Positions 8,027 through 16,497 are shown, counted from the first letter of the stretch. The stretch: 64,000 nt of DNA from an uncultured Sulfitobacter sp. (GCF_947499945.1 NZ_CANMQD010000002.1:310001-374000), one strand, 5' to 3'. The notes: a model not told the origin generated them from the sequence alone. Program-made: numbers and translations.

Positions 8027-8218
8027 ATGATCCGTCTCGCCTCCATCCTCTATTCCATCATTGCCACCACGCTGGCGGGCAGTGGTGTCATCGCCGTGCT
8101 CGTCATGGGCTACGTCAGCTTCCCGCCGATCCTCATGGCTGCCGCCGTGGGCGCGCTGCTCGCCCTGCCAATCTCCTACATGGTCGCACGCAAGATCACC
8201 CACCTGACTGCAAATTAA
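8027..8218 (+). CDS. Small two-TM membrane protein, probably oxygen-regulated
   Basis: A 63-residue protein with two hydrophobic helices (about residues 5-25 and 32-52) joined by a short turn and ending in a basic tail. It is a paralogue of the gene at 6929-7159. An AAAGGAG ribosome binding site precedes the ATG. No catalytic motif is visible and I assign no function. The FNR-type box centred 41.5 bp upstream of the predicted start site suggests induction at low oxygen. An 11-bp tandem repeat begins 15 bp after the stop. Confidence 0.8.
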   Translation: MIRLASILYSIIATTLAGSGVIAVLVMGYVSFPPILMAAAVGALLALPISYMVARKITHLTAN

Positions 8219-8232
8219 AGAGTGCCAACGTG

Positions 8233-8276
8233 GTGTACGGGGGGTGCACAGGGGGTGTACAAGGGGTGACACCCTG
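8233..8276. repeat. 11-bp tandem repeat
   Basis: Four consecutive 11-bp units all begin GTG: GTGTACGGGGG, GTGCACAGGGG, GTGTACAAGGG and a degenerate GTGACACCCTG. The first three match at 8 or more positions. The repeat lies between the small membrane-protein gene and the BKACE gene. It could be a protein binding array or a polymerase-slippage product. Confidence 0.75.
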
Positions 8277-8297
8277 TTTTTGCCTTTGGAGAGCCTC

Positions 8298-9125
8298 ATG
8301 ACCCCCTGCATCCTCTGCGTCGCCATCACTGGTTCTGTCCCCACCAAGGCCGCTAATCCCGCCGTCCCGATCTCCATTTCCGAGCAGATCGAGAGCACCC
8401 ATGCGGCCTATGAGGCAGGCGCCAGCATCTGCCACGCCCATGTGCGCAATGACGACGAGACGCCCAGCTCAGACCCCGATAAATTCGCGGCGCTGCAGGA
8501 GGGGATCAACGCGCATTGCCCTGATATGATTATGCAATTCTCCACAGGTGGCCGCTCTGGCGCGGGTCAAGAGCGCGGCGGAATGCTGTCCCTGCGCCCC
8601 GATATGGCAAGTCTGTCTGTAGGCTCCAACAACTTCCCCACCCGCGTCTATGAGAACCCGCCACAGCTGGTCGATTGGTTGGCGTCCGAGATGGTGAAAT
8701 ACGACGTCAAACCCGAAATCGAATGCTTCGATCTGAGCCACATCCACAAAGCGGTTGAGATGAACCGCGATGGCCGCATCAAGGGCCAGCTGTACGTCCA
8801 ATTCGTCATGGGCGTCAAAAACGCCATGCCTGCCGACCGCGAGACCTTTGATTTCTATATCAAAACCGTCGAACGTCTCGCCCCTGATGCTCTCTGGTGC
8901 GCAGCCGGAGTAGGCCCTAACCAGATCATCCTCAACGAATGGGCCATTGCCGCAGGGGGCCACGCAAGAGCAGGTCTCGAAGACAACGTCCGCCTCGACA
9001 AAAACACGCTTGCCCCCTCTAATGCGGCCCTGATCAAACGCGCCGCTAAACTGTGCGCCGAGTATGAGCGCGCAGTAGCAACCCCGACCCAAGCGCGTCA
9101 GATGCTTGGCCTGCGCCCCGCCTGA
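8298..9125 (+). CDS. BKACE family enzyme (beta-keto acid cleavage, DUF849)
   Basis: A 275-residue TIM-barrel enzyme of the BKACE family. The type member Kce condenses a beta-keto acid with acetyl-CoA to give a CoA ester and acetoacetate. The zinc-binding HxH appears at residues 46 and 48 in CHAHVRND, and QFSTGGRSG and LSVGSNNF are typical family segments. The longer frame from 8244 would translate the 11-bp repeat; the ATG at 8298 has a GGAG ribosome binding site and gives the usual length. Its natural substrate cannot be predicted. The last 28 bp overlap the convergent deacetylase-like gene. Confidence 0.9.
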   Translation: MTPCILCVAITGSVPTKAANPAVPISISEQIESTHAAYEAGASICHAHVRNDDETPSSDPDKFAALQEGINAHCPDMIMQFSTGGRSGAGQERGGMLSLRPDMASLSVGSNNFPTRVYENPPQLVDWLASEMVKYDVKPEIECFDLSHIHKAVEMNRDGRIKGQLYVQFVMGVKNAMPADRETFDFYIKTVERLAPDALWCAAGVGPNQIILNEWAIAAGGHARAGLEDNVRLDKNTLAPSNAALIKRAAKLCAEYERAVATPTQARQMLGLRPA

Positions 9126-9871
9126 AGTAGCCCTGCGATATCGGCGGGGATGGCGCCAGCATCGAGCAGAACCCGAACGAGATCGCCGGTGAATGCCCAT
9201 ACCGCTTCGGTATGGACCAGATGGTGGGTAAGCAGGCCAAGTGGTTCCTCTTTGTCCGTCAGACCCATACGGCGGTCGCGCAGGGTCGTAGTAATTCCGA
9301 TGACCAGTTCTTCGGGATCCGACAACCCCCGGTGACCACGCCAGAATATCGGATCAATATGCGTGTTGATCTGCGTGATGTTTTGAATGGGTTGAACGGC
9401 TTGGCGGGGTCCGTAGGTCGACAGGCCCCGATATCCTGATGCTTCTAATATCGGCAGTACTTCAGGAGCGATGCGGTTCCACGGCGGGACGAAGATCGAA
9501 ACCAACCGGTCGCCAAAGCTGTCCTTCATCCGGTCAAAAGCCTGGCCAAGCTCTGCTGGGACATCCGCACGCATATGTCCAAACTCGGCATTTTTAGAAC
9601 CAATAGGCGCATGGCTCTCATGTCGCCAGCCATGGATAACGGGGATCAACTGTGCCTGCTGTTTGACCTCGGCGATCAGGGAGTCCTCGATCAAATCGGG
9701 TATGATAGCGAGGTGAACAGGCAATCCCGTTTCTGTTGAAAGTTCGGACAGTCTTACCAATGCCGGTGTCTCTGCCACGGCGTCATCGTCTCGCCACCAA
9801 AGCGGGAGAATCAGGTTCTCACTCCGCCAGTGCGACATCTCTTGTGTCAAAGCGGACCAGTCAAATCTCAT
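9098..9871 (-). CDS. Polysaccharide deacetylase-like protein
   Basis: A 257-residue protein, last of the seven-gene minus-strand glycan operon. A WWRDDD motif at residues 25-30 and HGWRH at 80-84 reproduce the Asp plus H-x3-H metal triad of carbohydrate esterase family 4, which removes N-acetyl or O-acetyl groups from glycans. A later VPPWN segment near residue 130 is also typical of the fold. There is no signal peptide, so it would act in the cytoplasm, perhaps on a lipid-linked or nucleotide-linked sugar. Its ATG overlaps the preceding glycosyltransferase stop by 4 bp. The fold is fairly secure, the activity inferred. Confidence 0.8.
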   Translation of the reverse strand: MRFDWSALTQEMSHWRSENLILPLWWRDDDAVAETPALVRLSELSTETGLPVHLAIIPDLIEDSLIAEVKQQAQLIPVIHGWRHESHAPIGSKNAEFGHMRADVPAELGQAFDRMKDSFGDRLVSIFVPPWNRIAPEVLPILEASGYRGLSTYGPRQAVQPIQNITQINTHIDPIFWRGHRGLSDPEELVIGITTTLRDRRMGLTDKEEPLGLLTHHLVHTEAVWAFTGDLVRVLLDAGAIPADIAGLLQAGRRPSI

Positions 9872-11001
9872 TGCTGTCTCCTTTGCGCATGGGTGACTGC
9901 GACTGTTCGGGCCGCGCCATCAAAACGCACAAGGCTTCTGTTCCGGCGCGGTTCTGCAATGACAGCATCGATTGCGGTGCAGAGGTTCTGGGCGGTAAGA
10001 TCCGCGCGTAACAGCATTCTGATCCCGTCTTGTGCTGAAAGGGCAGAGGCGCGTAGGCCTTGCTCGACTTCGCCCCCTTCATCGAATGGAATGAACACCG
10101 CAGGTGTGCCTGCCTGCAAGATGTCGAGCGCGGTATTATACCCGCAGAGCGAAACAGATGCGGCGGCATGGTGGAGCATCTGGCGGAAGTCGGGCCGCGC
10201 GGGCTCTACAATCACATCTGGTGGTGCCGTTTTGCGCAGTGCGTTGATGCGATCATCCGGATTTGCACCGCCAACAAGGATACGCATTGGCTTCTTGATC
10301 TGCGCTGCTGCCGTCATCGCCGCCTCATAAATCGGCCCGCCTACGTCGCCGCCACCAGCACTGACAATAACCTCATCTGCACCAACCTTATCAGGATGCG
10401 GACCCACCGCCGTCGGTGTGACATAGCCTGTGTAATTTAACTTTGCCCGCAAGGTGGATGACACAGGCCAACTGGTGTCCAGCGAGGTGAATTTTTCATC
10501 GGAATGGACCAGAACGCTGTCATAATACGCACTCACCATTTCATCGGCAAAGGCTGCTTTTTGTGGTTTGGATGGCGGTGCAAGAATATCGCGTACAGAG
10601 GCGCAAATCAGTGGCGGTTTTTGCATATCTTTAGCGGCATCCAGCAGAGCGCGAAATTCGTCCCGCAAAATTCGGCGACCAAAGGGAAAAAGCTCGGTAA
10701 TGAGGATGTCGGGGCGGAAAGCGGCCAATGCACAAAGTAGGGTATCTTCCCTAGCGGCCAGATAGTCTGGTGTGGCGACCGTGTCTTCAGATGTGAGCAA
10801 GCGGGAAAAATTAACCCCGTCGGAGCGAAGGGGTGGCAGTTGCACCAGTTTATCCCCATTTTTGGTGAGTAACGGCGCAGGCATCCCGCCTGACACCACA
10901 CAAGTAGCATCTCCCGCAGCATCAAACGCACGTGCCAAAGTGAGCGCTCGGGCCAAATGCCCGGTGCCAAGCAGATGGGTGACAACAATCATAACGTTCA
11001 T
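9868..11001 (-). CDS. Glycosyltransferase, GT28-like (MurG-type fold)
   Basis: A 377-residue predicted glycosyltransferase. It begins with a MurG/GT-B style N-terminal loop (HLLGTGHLARALTLARAF) and ends in a C-terminal domain with VSAGGGDVGG and SLCGYNTALDILQAGTPAVFIP, the nucleotide-sugar binding region of this superfamily. It resembles the operon's other GT28-like protein (13866-15074), suggesting they are distant paralogues. A longer frame extends to 11268, but the ATG at 11001 overlaps the phosphatase stop by 4 bp (ATGA) and starts the conserved fold directly. Acceptor and donor cannot be deduced. Confidence 0.85.
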   Translation of the reverse strand: MNVMIVVTHLLGTGHLARALTLARAFDAAGDATCVVSGGMPAPLLTKNGDKLVQLPPLRSDGVNFSRLLTSEDTVATPDYLAAREDTLLCALAAFRPDILITELFPFGRRILRDEFRALLDAAKDMQKPPLICASVRDILAPPSKPQKAAFADEMVSAYYDSVLVHSDEKFTSLDTSWPVSSTLRAKLNYTGYVTPTAVGPHPDKVGADEVIVSAGGGDVGGPIYEAAMTAAAQIKKPMRILVGGANPDDRINALRKTAPPDVIVEPARPDFRQMLHHAAASVSLCGYNTALDILQAGTPAVFIPFDEGGEVEQGLRASALSAQDGIRMLLRADLTAQNLCTAIDAVIAEPRRNRSLVRFDGAARTVAVTHAQRRQQ

Positions 11002-11582
11002 GGCGGGCGGCTTTCCAATCTGATGGAGTCGGGCAGTAAGGTCCAGTCGTTGCCCCTTATTTCGATCACAAACAACCGGTTTCGCTTGACTGCAAAAGGG
11101 GCAAGACCGTCGAAATTCCATCCTGTCGCATGGGCCATCAATACGCGCATCACACCGATATGGCACACGGCGACCGTATTGGTTTTTCGCTGTGCCACCC
11201 ATGGCAATAGACGCGCATGCAGCGCTGCGGGCGACTCTCCATTCGGAGGCGTATAGTGCCAACCCCATGTTTCGATATCGCGGTGATCACAGGAAGGGTC
11301 GGAACGCAGTTCTGCGGCTTTGCGCCCCTCCCAATCGCCCCAGTTCATTTCCATGAGCGCAGCGTCGGTTTTGGGCGCGTGTCCACCGACCAATCGGGCG
11401 GTATGGGCCGCACGTTCCAGCGGGCTGGACCACAAATCAGCGCTGTCCCATGGTGTGGGCAGGCGTAGTGCGCCAAGTTCCTGTACGGCATAAGCATCCA
11501 GCGGGATGTCGCTACGCCCTTGAACACGGCCCTCACGGTTCCAGGTGGTGTGGCCGTGGCGCAAGAGTGCAAGGCGGATCAT
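10998..11582 (-). CDS. Histidine phosphatase family protein
   Basis: A 194-residue member of the histidine phosphatase (phosphoglycerate-mutase-like) superfamily. The phosphorylated histidine lies in LLRHGHTTWN (RHG at residues 8-10), and the second catalytic histidine in VAVCHIGVMR near residue 140; a middle EMNWGDWEGR segment supplies the expected acidic residue. Such enzymes dephosphorylate sugars, cobalamin precursors or proteins. Embedded between glycosyltransferase genes with ATGA overlaps on both sides, it probably removes phosphate from a sugar or lipid-linked intermediate of the glycan. That substrate is an inference from context. Confidence 0.88.
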   Translation of the reverse strand: MIRLALLRHGHTTWNREGRVQGRSDIPLDAYAVQELGALRLPTPWDSADLWSSPLERAAHTARLVGGHAPKTDAALMEMNWGDWEGRKAAELRSDPSCDHRDIETWGWHYTPPNGESPAALHARLLPWVAQRKTNTVAVCHIGVMRVLMAHATGWNFDGLAPFAVKRNRLFVIEIRGNDWTLLPDSIRLESRPP

Positions 11583-12625
11583 GTGACGCCTACCTGTCTC
11601 AGCCCAGTGCGCAGTGTCTTGGCGGCGGCAGGTAGAAGATGATGTTTGGCCATATATGCGCGGATATCGTCAGGGGCGGGTGCAGGTATCATGGCAAATT
11701 CGGCCATACCAGCTGCGCCAGCATCGACAGATGGATAAGTCCGAGGGTATAGGACATCGCGCACGCCCGGGCGGTCTTGGGCGATGACGGGCAATCCATA
11801 GGCCTGTGCTTCCAGATAGGTCATGCCGAACGCCTCATCCACACCGGGCCAGATCAAGGCGCCAGCGCGGGCGTACGCGGCGGCAAGGTCGTCAGGATCC
11901 AAGGCACCGAGGAAACGCACACGATTTGCAAGCGGCGCCATGGCAGCTTCGACTTGAGCTCGGGCGGGGCCGTCGCCTGCAATCTCAAGCTGGGTGGTTT
12001 CAGGCAGCAGGGCCATGACATCCGCGATGATCTGGTAGGAGGGCAGTTTGGCAGCTACCCGCATCATTCCCACACTGAGAAAGTGCGTGCCATGCGCGGT
12101 GCGGGGTAACCCAGTCTGGGACAGGAAGGGCCGCAGATGTATAAGCCGCTGACTTTGGGGCGCATACTTTGCCAGCGCTTCATGGTCGCGCTCGGTCAGG
12201 TAAAAGACTACGTCCGCAGCATCACATGCCGCCTCGGCAGCGCGGGCAAAAGCGTCCCATGCTCCGCCCAATCGTTTGCGGGCGCGTGTGCCTTCTATCA
12301 ACAGGTAGGGGACACCAAGGGCGCGGGATACGGCAGGACCAATGAGATCGGGCGCTTTATAGTAGCTGTGATAAGTCACCCAAGCCTGCCAGTTCGCATC
12401 GCGCCCTTGCGTGATTATCTGCGGGATCAGCGCGGTAGCTTTGGCCAGAAGGTTGGCCTGAATAGTGCCGTCGCCCACACCATCACGGCTGCGCAATGTA
12501 CAGGGAATATCAACATGCGTACCCATGTAATCAAAAGCGGCCAACAGGCTTTGGGCCATTGCGCGGTCCCCTGAGGGAACAGGGTCGGCAGGTGGTTTTA
12601 GGGGCGCATAAAAGGCCAACAGCAT
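11579..12625 (-). CDS. Glycosyltransferase family 4-type protein
   Basis: A 348-residue GT-B glycosyltransferase. The C-terminal domain shows the group 1 signature: a LEIAGDGPARAQVE strand-helix, VRFLGALDPDDLAAAYARAGALIWPG, and the E-x7-E nucleotide-sugar site in EAFGMTYLEAQAYGLPVIA. The N-terminal half carries a YHSYYKAPDL segment. Its start codon overlaps the previous gene's TGA by one base (TGATG), and its own stop overlaps the phosphatase start by 4 bp. Cytoplasmic, expected to transfer a sugar to a growing glycan. Donor not predictable. Confidence 0.87.
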   Translation of the reverse strand: MLLAFYAPLKPPADPVPSGDRAMAQSLLAAFDYMGTHVDIPCTLRSRDGVGDGTIQANLLAKATALIPQIITQGRDANWQAWVTYHSYYKAPDLIGPAVSRALGVPYLLIEGTRARKRLGGAWDAFARAAEAACDAADVVFYLTERDHEALAKYAPQSQRLIHLRPFLSQTGLPRTAHGTHFLSVGMMRVAAKLPSYQIIADVMALLPETTQLEIAGDGPARAQVEAAMAPLANRVRFLGALDPDDLAAAYARAGALIWPGVDEAFGMTYLEAQAYGLPVIAQDRPGVRDVLYPRTYPSVDAGAAGMAEFAMIPAPAPDDIRAYMAKHHLLPAAAKTLRTGLRQVGVT

Positions 12626-13869
12626 CAGACGGTTTTCAATATGCCACGCAGGCGTTTGGCCAGATGTGCAATGCCGGGGGCCATGGTGAAATCCGCATGC
12701 AGGCGGGTATGAGCTGCTTGCGCAAGGCGGGGGCCGAGCGTCGGATCACTTGCGATTTGCTGCATGGCATCGGCAAAGGCGTCCGCGCTGTCGATGGCGA
12801 GCAGGCCATGTGTACCCGTGGTGATGAATTCGGGGATGGCAGAGACTGGTGTGGACAGAATGGGCAGCAGTTGGCTCGCCGCTTCCATCAACACATTGGG
12901 CAGCCCGTCTCGGTCGCCATCCGCTGCAATACGCGAGGGCAGCACAAAGAGGTCTGCGGTGCGCATTGCCTCAATCACATCAGGCTGATCGCAAGCGCCG
13001 CGCCAAGTAATGCGATCCGCTACGCCAGCTGCTTGCGCGCGAGCTCGCATTACGGCATCCAGCTCGCCACCGCCGATATGGGTCCAGTGCCAGTTGAGCG
13101 TTGCTGGCAACAACGCGAGTGCATCAATGAGCGTGTCAAAGCCCTTTTTCTCGACCATGCGCCCGACGGACATCATCCGCAGCGGCGCATCGAGGCTGCG
13201 CAGGGGGCGGTCAGGTGGGGCAGGAAAACGGGCGAGGTCAAGGCCGTGATAGACCAGATCAACGCGTTCAGGCGTGTCTGCGAGCCCCTGTAAATGCTCG
13301 GCACCGAACCGCGTGCAGGTGGCCCCGAATGCCGCGCCATATGTCGCGCCGTTCAGCTTTTCCTCCAACTCCCAGTCGGGAGAAGTCCAGATGTCTTTTG
13401 CATGGGCCGAAAAGGACCAAGGCACCCCGCGCAGGATCGCAGCATAGCGTGCAACGGAAGAAGGTGTGTGCAGGAAATGTGCGTAGAGAGCCTCAAGCGA
13501 GCCTTCGGCCTCATGTGCTAGAACGCAGGCCTGCCCCCAACGGCGGCGGCGGTTGGCGGTGTCATCGCGTTCCAGATCGCGTGCGTAGATTTCGGCAGCA
13601 GCATCGAAACCAGACAGCGCCGTAACAGCCCCCATAGCCTCGTGAACACGCCGTGGCTCCTCGTGCAGATATTCCGGCAGATAGCGCACGCGGGCTTCGA
13701 GGCGGTCATGCAGAGGGTGGGTTTTCTTGTCGGTCGGGTGACGCAACGACCACAAGTCAAAACTCAGCCCCGCTTCCTCAAGCGCTACCAATTCTTGGGC
13801 GATGAATGTCTCCGACAGGCGCGGCCAGCCTTTAACAACAATGGCGAGGGGGGGCGTGGTCATAATCAT
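12625..13869 (-). CDS. Glycosyltransferase family 4-type protein
   Basis: A 414-residue GT4-type glycosyltransferase. The N-terminus has the KGWPRLSETFIAQEL motif common in exopolysaccharide glycosyltransferases. The C-terminal domain has MMSVGRMVEKKGFDTLIDAL, a THIGGGE loop and the LVFE-type site in DGLPNVLMEAASQLLPILS. Two possible starts lie 6 bp apart (13869 and 13863); 13869 overlaps the upstream TGA by 4 bp. This is probably the enzyme that adds one internal sugar of the glycan. It is longer than its GT4 neighbour by about 65 residues, mainly in the N-terminal half. Confidence 0.88.
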   Translation of the reverse strand: MIMTTPPLAIVVKGWPRLSETFIAQELVALEEAGLSFDLWSLRHPTDKKTHPLHDRLEARVRYLPEYLHEEPRRVHEAMGAVTALSGFDAAAEIYARDLERDDTANRRRRWGQACVLAHEAEGSLEALYAHFLHTPSSVARYAAILRGVPWSFSAHAKDIWTSPDWELEEKLNGATYGAAFGATCTRFGAEHLQGLADTPERVDLVYHGLDLARFPAPPDRPLRSLDAPLRMMSVGRMVEKKGFDTLIDALALLPATLNWHWTHIGGGELDAVMRARAQAAGVADRITWRGACDQPDVIEAMRTADLFVLPSRIAADGDRDGLPNVLMEAASQLLPILSTPVSAIPEFITTGTHGLLAIDSADAFADAMQQIASDPTLGPRLAQAAHTRLHADFTMAPGIAHLAKRLRGILKTV

Positions 13870-15074
13870 TCGTCCTTTTGGGCCATGAGGGCGCGACCGC
13901 GTTCCACGACCACTTTCAATCCGTCAAGGATACCATCGGCCCCCGCCTCGGAGGGTTTCTTCTGCGTGGGCAAGTTACGGATCGCGGCAACCATTGCATC
14001 GACAGTCATACCATCACGCCCATCATCCAGCATACGAACAAGGCCAAGCTCCTCAGCGCGGCTCGCACGTATCCACTGCTCAAGGCGCGGCACAGTGCGC
14101 GGCACAATCACAGCGCGTTGATCAAAGCTGAGCACTTCGCAGAATGTATTATAGCCGCCCATACAAACAACTCCTTGGGCGTTGGCAAAAAGCGCCTCAA
14201 TGCGGCTGTCGAACCCTGTCGCTGTCACGCGGCCATTGAGAGCGGCCACACGTGCATCCATAGCATCGCGCACATCTCCCGACAGAAAAGGGCCATAGAC
14301 AAGCATCGCGTGGGGTCCCAGATCGGGATCGGCCTCATAGGCATCCAGCACAAGCGACACCATCGCGGCCCCATCGCCGCCGCCGCCCGGCGTGATCAGA
14401 ATGTAAGGTTCGTCCGGCACATCCGAGCTGTCGGTGAGGGTGCGGCGCAGATAGCCTGTATAGTGGATGCGGGCGCGGGTAGCATCGCTGAAGGGCAAGC
14501 CTTTTGTCGGGTCATAAATATCTTCATTGCCGTAAACCCAAAACTCGTCGTAGTAGGCTTCCGCTGCTTTTACGGCCCCCTTGCGTGCCCATTCGGCGGC
14601 CAACACTTCAGGCTCGTCCAGCACATCACGAAGGCCCAGCACCACACGGCAAGTGCCTTGTGCTTGCAACCACTCCAAGGTGGGCAACAATTCACCGCGA
14701 AATCCCGTAGGTTCTTTGTCCACAATGAGCAGGTCAGGGTTGTACTGTTCAACCGCTGACTGGATCAGACCTGCACGCAGATTTGTGGTCGCGTCAATAT
14801 TTAGGCCCAAGGTCGAGCTCACATAGGAGCCGTCAGGCAGTTTCGTCACACCGGGCAGGCGGATATGGTCGACCCGTTCGGGAAAAGTAAACCGCCCGGC
14901 CACAGGAGAGCCAGTGAGGATGATTGCCGAGGCTTCGGGATCACCTGCTGTCAGTGCTGTGGCCAGTGCACGGGAGCGGCGCAAATGGCCCAACCCGAAC
15001 GTATCATGGCTGTAAAGCATAATGCGGCGCGAAGGTGCGCGAGCGGTGGCTTTTACGATGGCCTGTTGCGTCAT
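13866..15074 (-). CDS. Predicted glycosyltransferase, GT28-like (COG4671 type)
   Basis: A 402-residue protein with a MurG-like GT-B layout: SHDTFGLGHLRRSRALATAL at the N-terminus, the spacer VDKEPTGFRGELLPTLEWL, and a C-terminal ITPGGGGDG plus VCMGGYNTFCEVLSF segment that forms the nucleotide-sugar pocket. This corresponds to the predicted glycosyltransferase group COG4671, whose chemistry is not established. Start chosen at ATG 15074, with a GGAAAG ribosome binding site 8 bp away; an ATG at 15080 is too close to it. It is the second gene of the operon and separated by about 27 bp from the dehydrogenase gene. Confidence 0.85.
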   Translation of the reverse strand: MTQQAIVKATARAPSRRIMLYSHDTFGLGHLRRSRALATALTAGDPEASAIILTGSPVAGRFTFPERVDHIRLPGVTKLPDGSYVSSTLGLNIDATTNLRAGLIQSAVEQYNPDLLIVDKEPTGFRGELLPTLEWLQAQGTCRVVLGLRDVLDEPEVLAAEWARKGAVKAAEAYYDEFWVYGNEDIYDPTKGLPFSDATRARIHYTGYLRRTLTDSSDVPDEPYILITPGGGGDGAAMVSLVLDAYEADPDLGPHAMLVYGPFLSGDVRDAMDARVAALNGRVTATGFDSRIEALFANAQGVVCMGGYNTFCEVLSFDQRAVIVPRTVPRLEQWIRASRAEELGLVRMLDDGRDGMTVDAMVAAIRNLPTQKKPSEAGADGILDGLKVVVERGRALMAQKDE

Positions 15075-15101
15075 AATCATTCTTTCCGATCGTCAGCAGG
15101 C

Positions 15102-16382
15102 TCAAAGCCTCAGGTCGCTGCCTGATTTGCCGAATATTCCTTTGATGTCGTACAGCACGGCGCCCTCTTTGCCAAAATTTCGGATAGCTTCGGATCCGAG
15201 TGCTACAAATTCGCGGTGGCTGACTGCGACGATGATTGCGTCATAGGTACCAGCCTGCGGTGCCTCGACGGCGGTCACACCGTGCTCACTATGCAGACGT
15301 TCAACACCCACCCACGGGTCATGAACCTCTGCACTCACCGCATAATCACCAAGCTCGGCCACGATATCGGCCACGCGGGTATTGCGGGTATCCGCACAGT
15401 TTTCCTTGAACGTATAACCGAGGATCAATACACGCGCCCCTCGCACGCCGATGCCCTTCTTGAGCATTGCTTTGATCAGGGTCTGGGCCACATGTGCGCC
15501 CATGGCATCATTGATGCGGCGGCCTGCAAGGATCACTTCGGGGTGATAGCCCAGCTGCTCGGCGCGGTAGGTGAGGTAATAGGGGTCAACACCGATGCAA
15601 TGCCCACCCACAAGGCCAGGCTTGAACGGCAGGAAGTTCCATTTGGTCCCCGCCGCTTCCAGCACTTCGAGAGTATCAAGGCCGAGGCGGGCAAAGATCA
15701 GCGAAAATTCATTGACAAGGGCAATGTTGAGATCGCGCTGGGTATTCTCGATCACTTTCGCCGCTTCTGCCGTTGCGATGGAAGAGGCGCGGTGCAAGCC
15801 TGCTTTTACCACGGGGGCATAGATTGCCTCGACACGGTCCAATGTTTCCGCATCTTGCGCCGCGATGATCTTGATCACATTCTCCATAGAGTGTTCGGCA
15901 TCACCGGGGTTCACGCGCTCTGGCGAATAGGCCAACTTGATCTGGCGACCTGCCTCCAACCCGCTTCCAGCAGCAAGAGCCGGACCGCAGACTTCCTCGG
16001 TGACACCGGGGTAGACAGTACTTTCCAGCACAACCAATGCGCCGTCAGTCAGATGTGGTGCAATGGTCGCGCAAGCACCCAGAACAGGCCCCAAATCAGG
16101 CGCTTTTGCGTCGGTAATGGGCGTGGGCACCGCGATGATAAAGGCAGTGCGCCTCGCCAAGTCAACGGCGTCATGGGAAAATTTTGCGGTGGTCGCTGCG
16201 ACCTTCTCGTCCGAGATTTCGCCGTTTGGATCGGTGCCTGAACGCAGGGCATCAATCATCGGCGCATGAATGTCATAGCCCAGCACGTCAAAGCCTGCAC
16301 GCGCCAAGGCCAGCGTCAGCGGAAGCCCCACATAACCAAGACCTAAGACGGCGATCCTGTCGGTATTGGTGGCTGTGGTCAT
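15102..16382 (-). CDS. Nucleotide-sugar dehydrogenase (TviB/WbpO/WbpA-like)
   Basis: A 426-residue UDP-sugar 6-dehydrogenase, the first gene of the glycan operon. An N-terminal Rossmann fold (AVLGLGYVGLPLTLALA), the ESTVYPG strand, and the catalytic cysteine in VGGHCIGVDPYYL are plain, with the C-terminal UDP-binding domain after residue 310. Enzymes of this type oxidise C6 of a UDP-hexose or UDP-N-acetylhexosamine twice using NAD to give the uronic acid. The WbpO/TviB-like wording of the motifs suggests UDP-HexNAc as substrate, but UDP-glucose is not excluded. The start has an AAGGAA ribosome binding site. Divergent from the MscS gene. Confidence 0.92.
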   Translation of the reverse strand: MTTATNTDRIAVLGLGYVGLPLTLALARAGFDVLGYDIHAPMIDALRSGTDPNGEISDEKVAATTAKFSHDAVDLARRTAFIIAVPTPITDAKAPDLGPVLGACATIAPHLTDGALVVLESTVYPGVTEEVCGPALAAGSGLEAGRQIKLAYSPERVNPGDAEHSMENVIKIIAAQDAETLDRVEAIYAPVVKAGLHRASSIATAEAAKVIENTQRDLNIALVNEFSLIFARLGLDTLEVLEAAGTKWNFLPFKPGLVGGHCIGVDPYYLTYRAEQLGYHPEVILAGRRINDAMGAHVAQTLIKAMLKKGIGVRGARVLILGYTFKENCADTRNTRVADIVAELGDYAVSAEVHDPWVGVERLHSEHGVTAVEAPQAGTYDAIIVAVSHREFVALGSEAIRNFGKEGAVLYDIKGIFGKSGSDLRL

Positions 16383-16497
16383 AGTTAATTCCTTGGGCTG
16401 CGGTAAAAAGTAAATTGGCGGTACAGCCCTTCCACCGCTATGGCACGAAAGATTGTCCCTTGTAAAACATGATCAGAATGTCGGTTGGTATCTCTGA

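Noticed and set aside
8233-8276. Repeat considered as a CRISPR array
   Set aside because: Units are 11 bp, directly adjacent without spacers, and no cas genes are present.
13878-14759. 293-codon plus-strand open frame antisense to a glycosyltransferase gene
   Set aside because: Overlaps a coupled operon gene; no sensible start or family.
15216-16241. 341-codon plus-strand open frame antisense to the nucleotide-sugar dehydrogenase
   Set aside because: The minus-strand gene has all catalytic motifs; this is a G/C-rich shadow frame.
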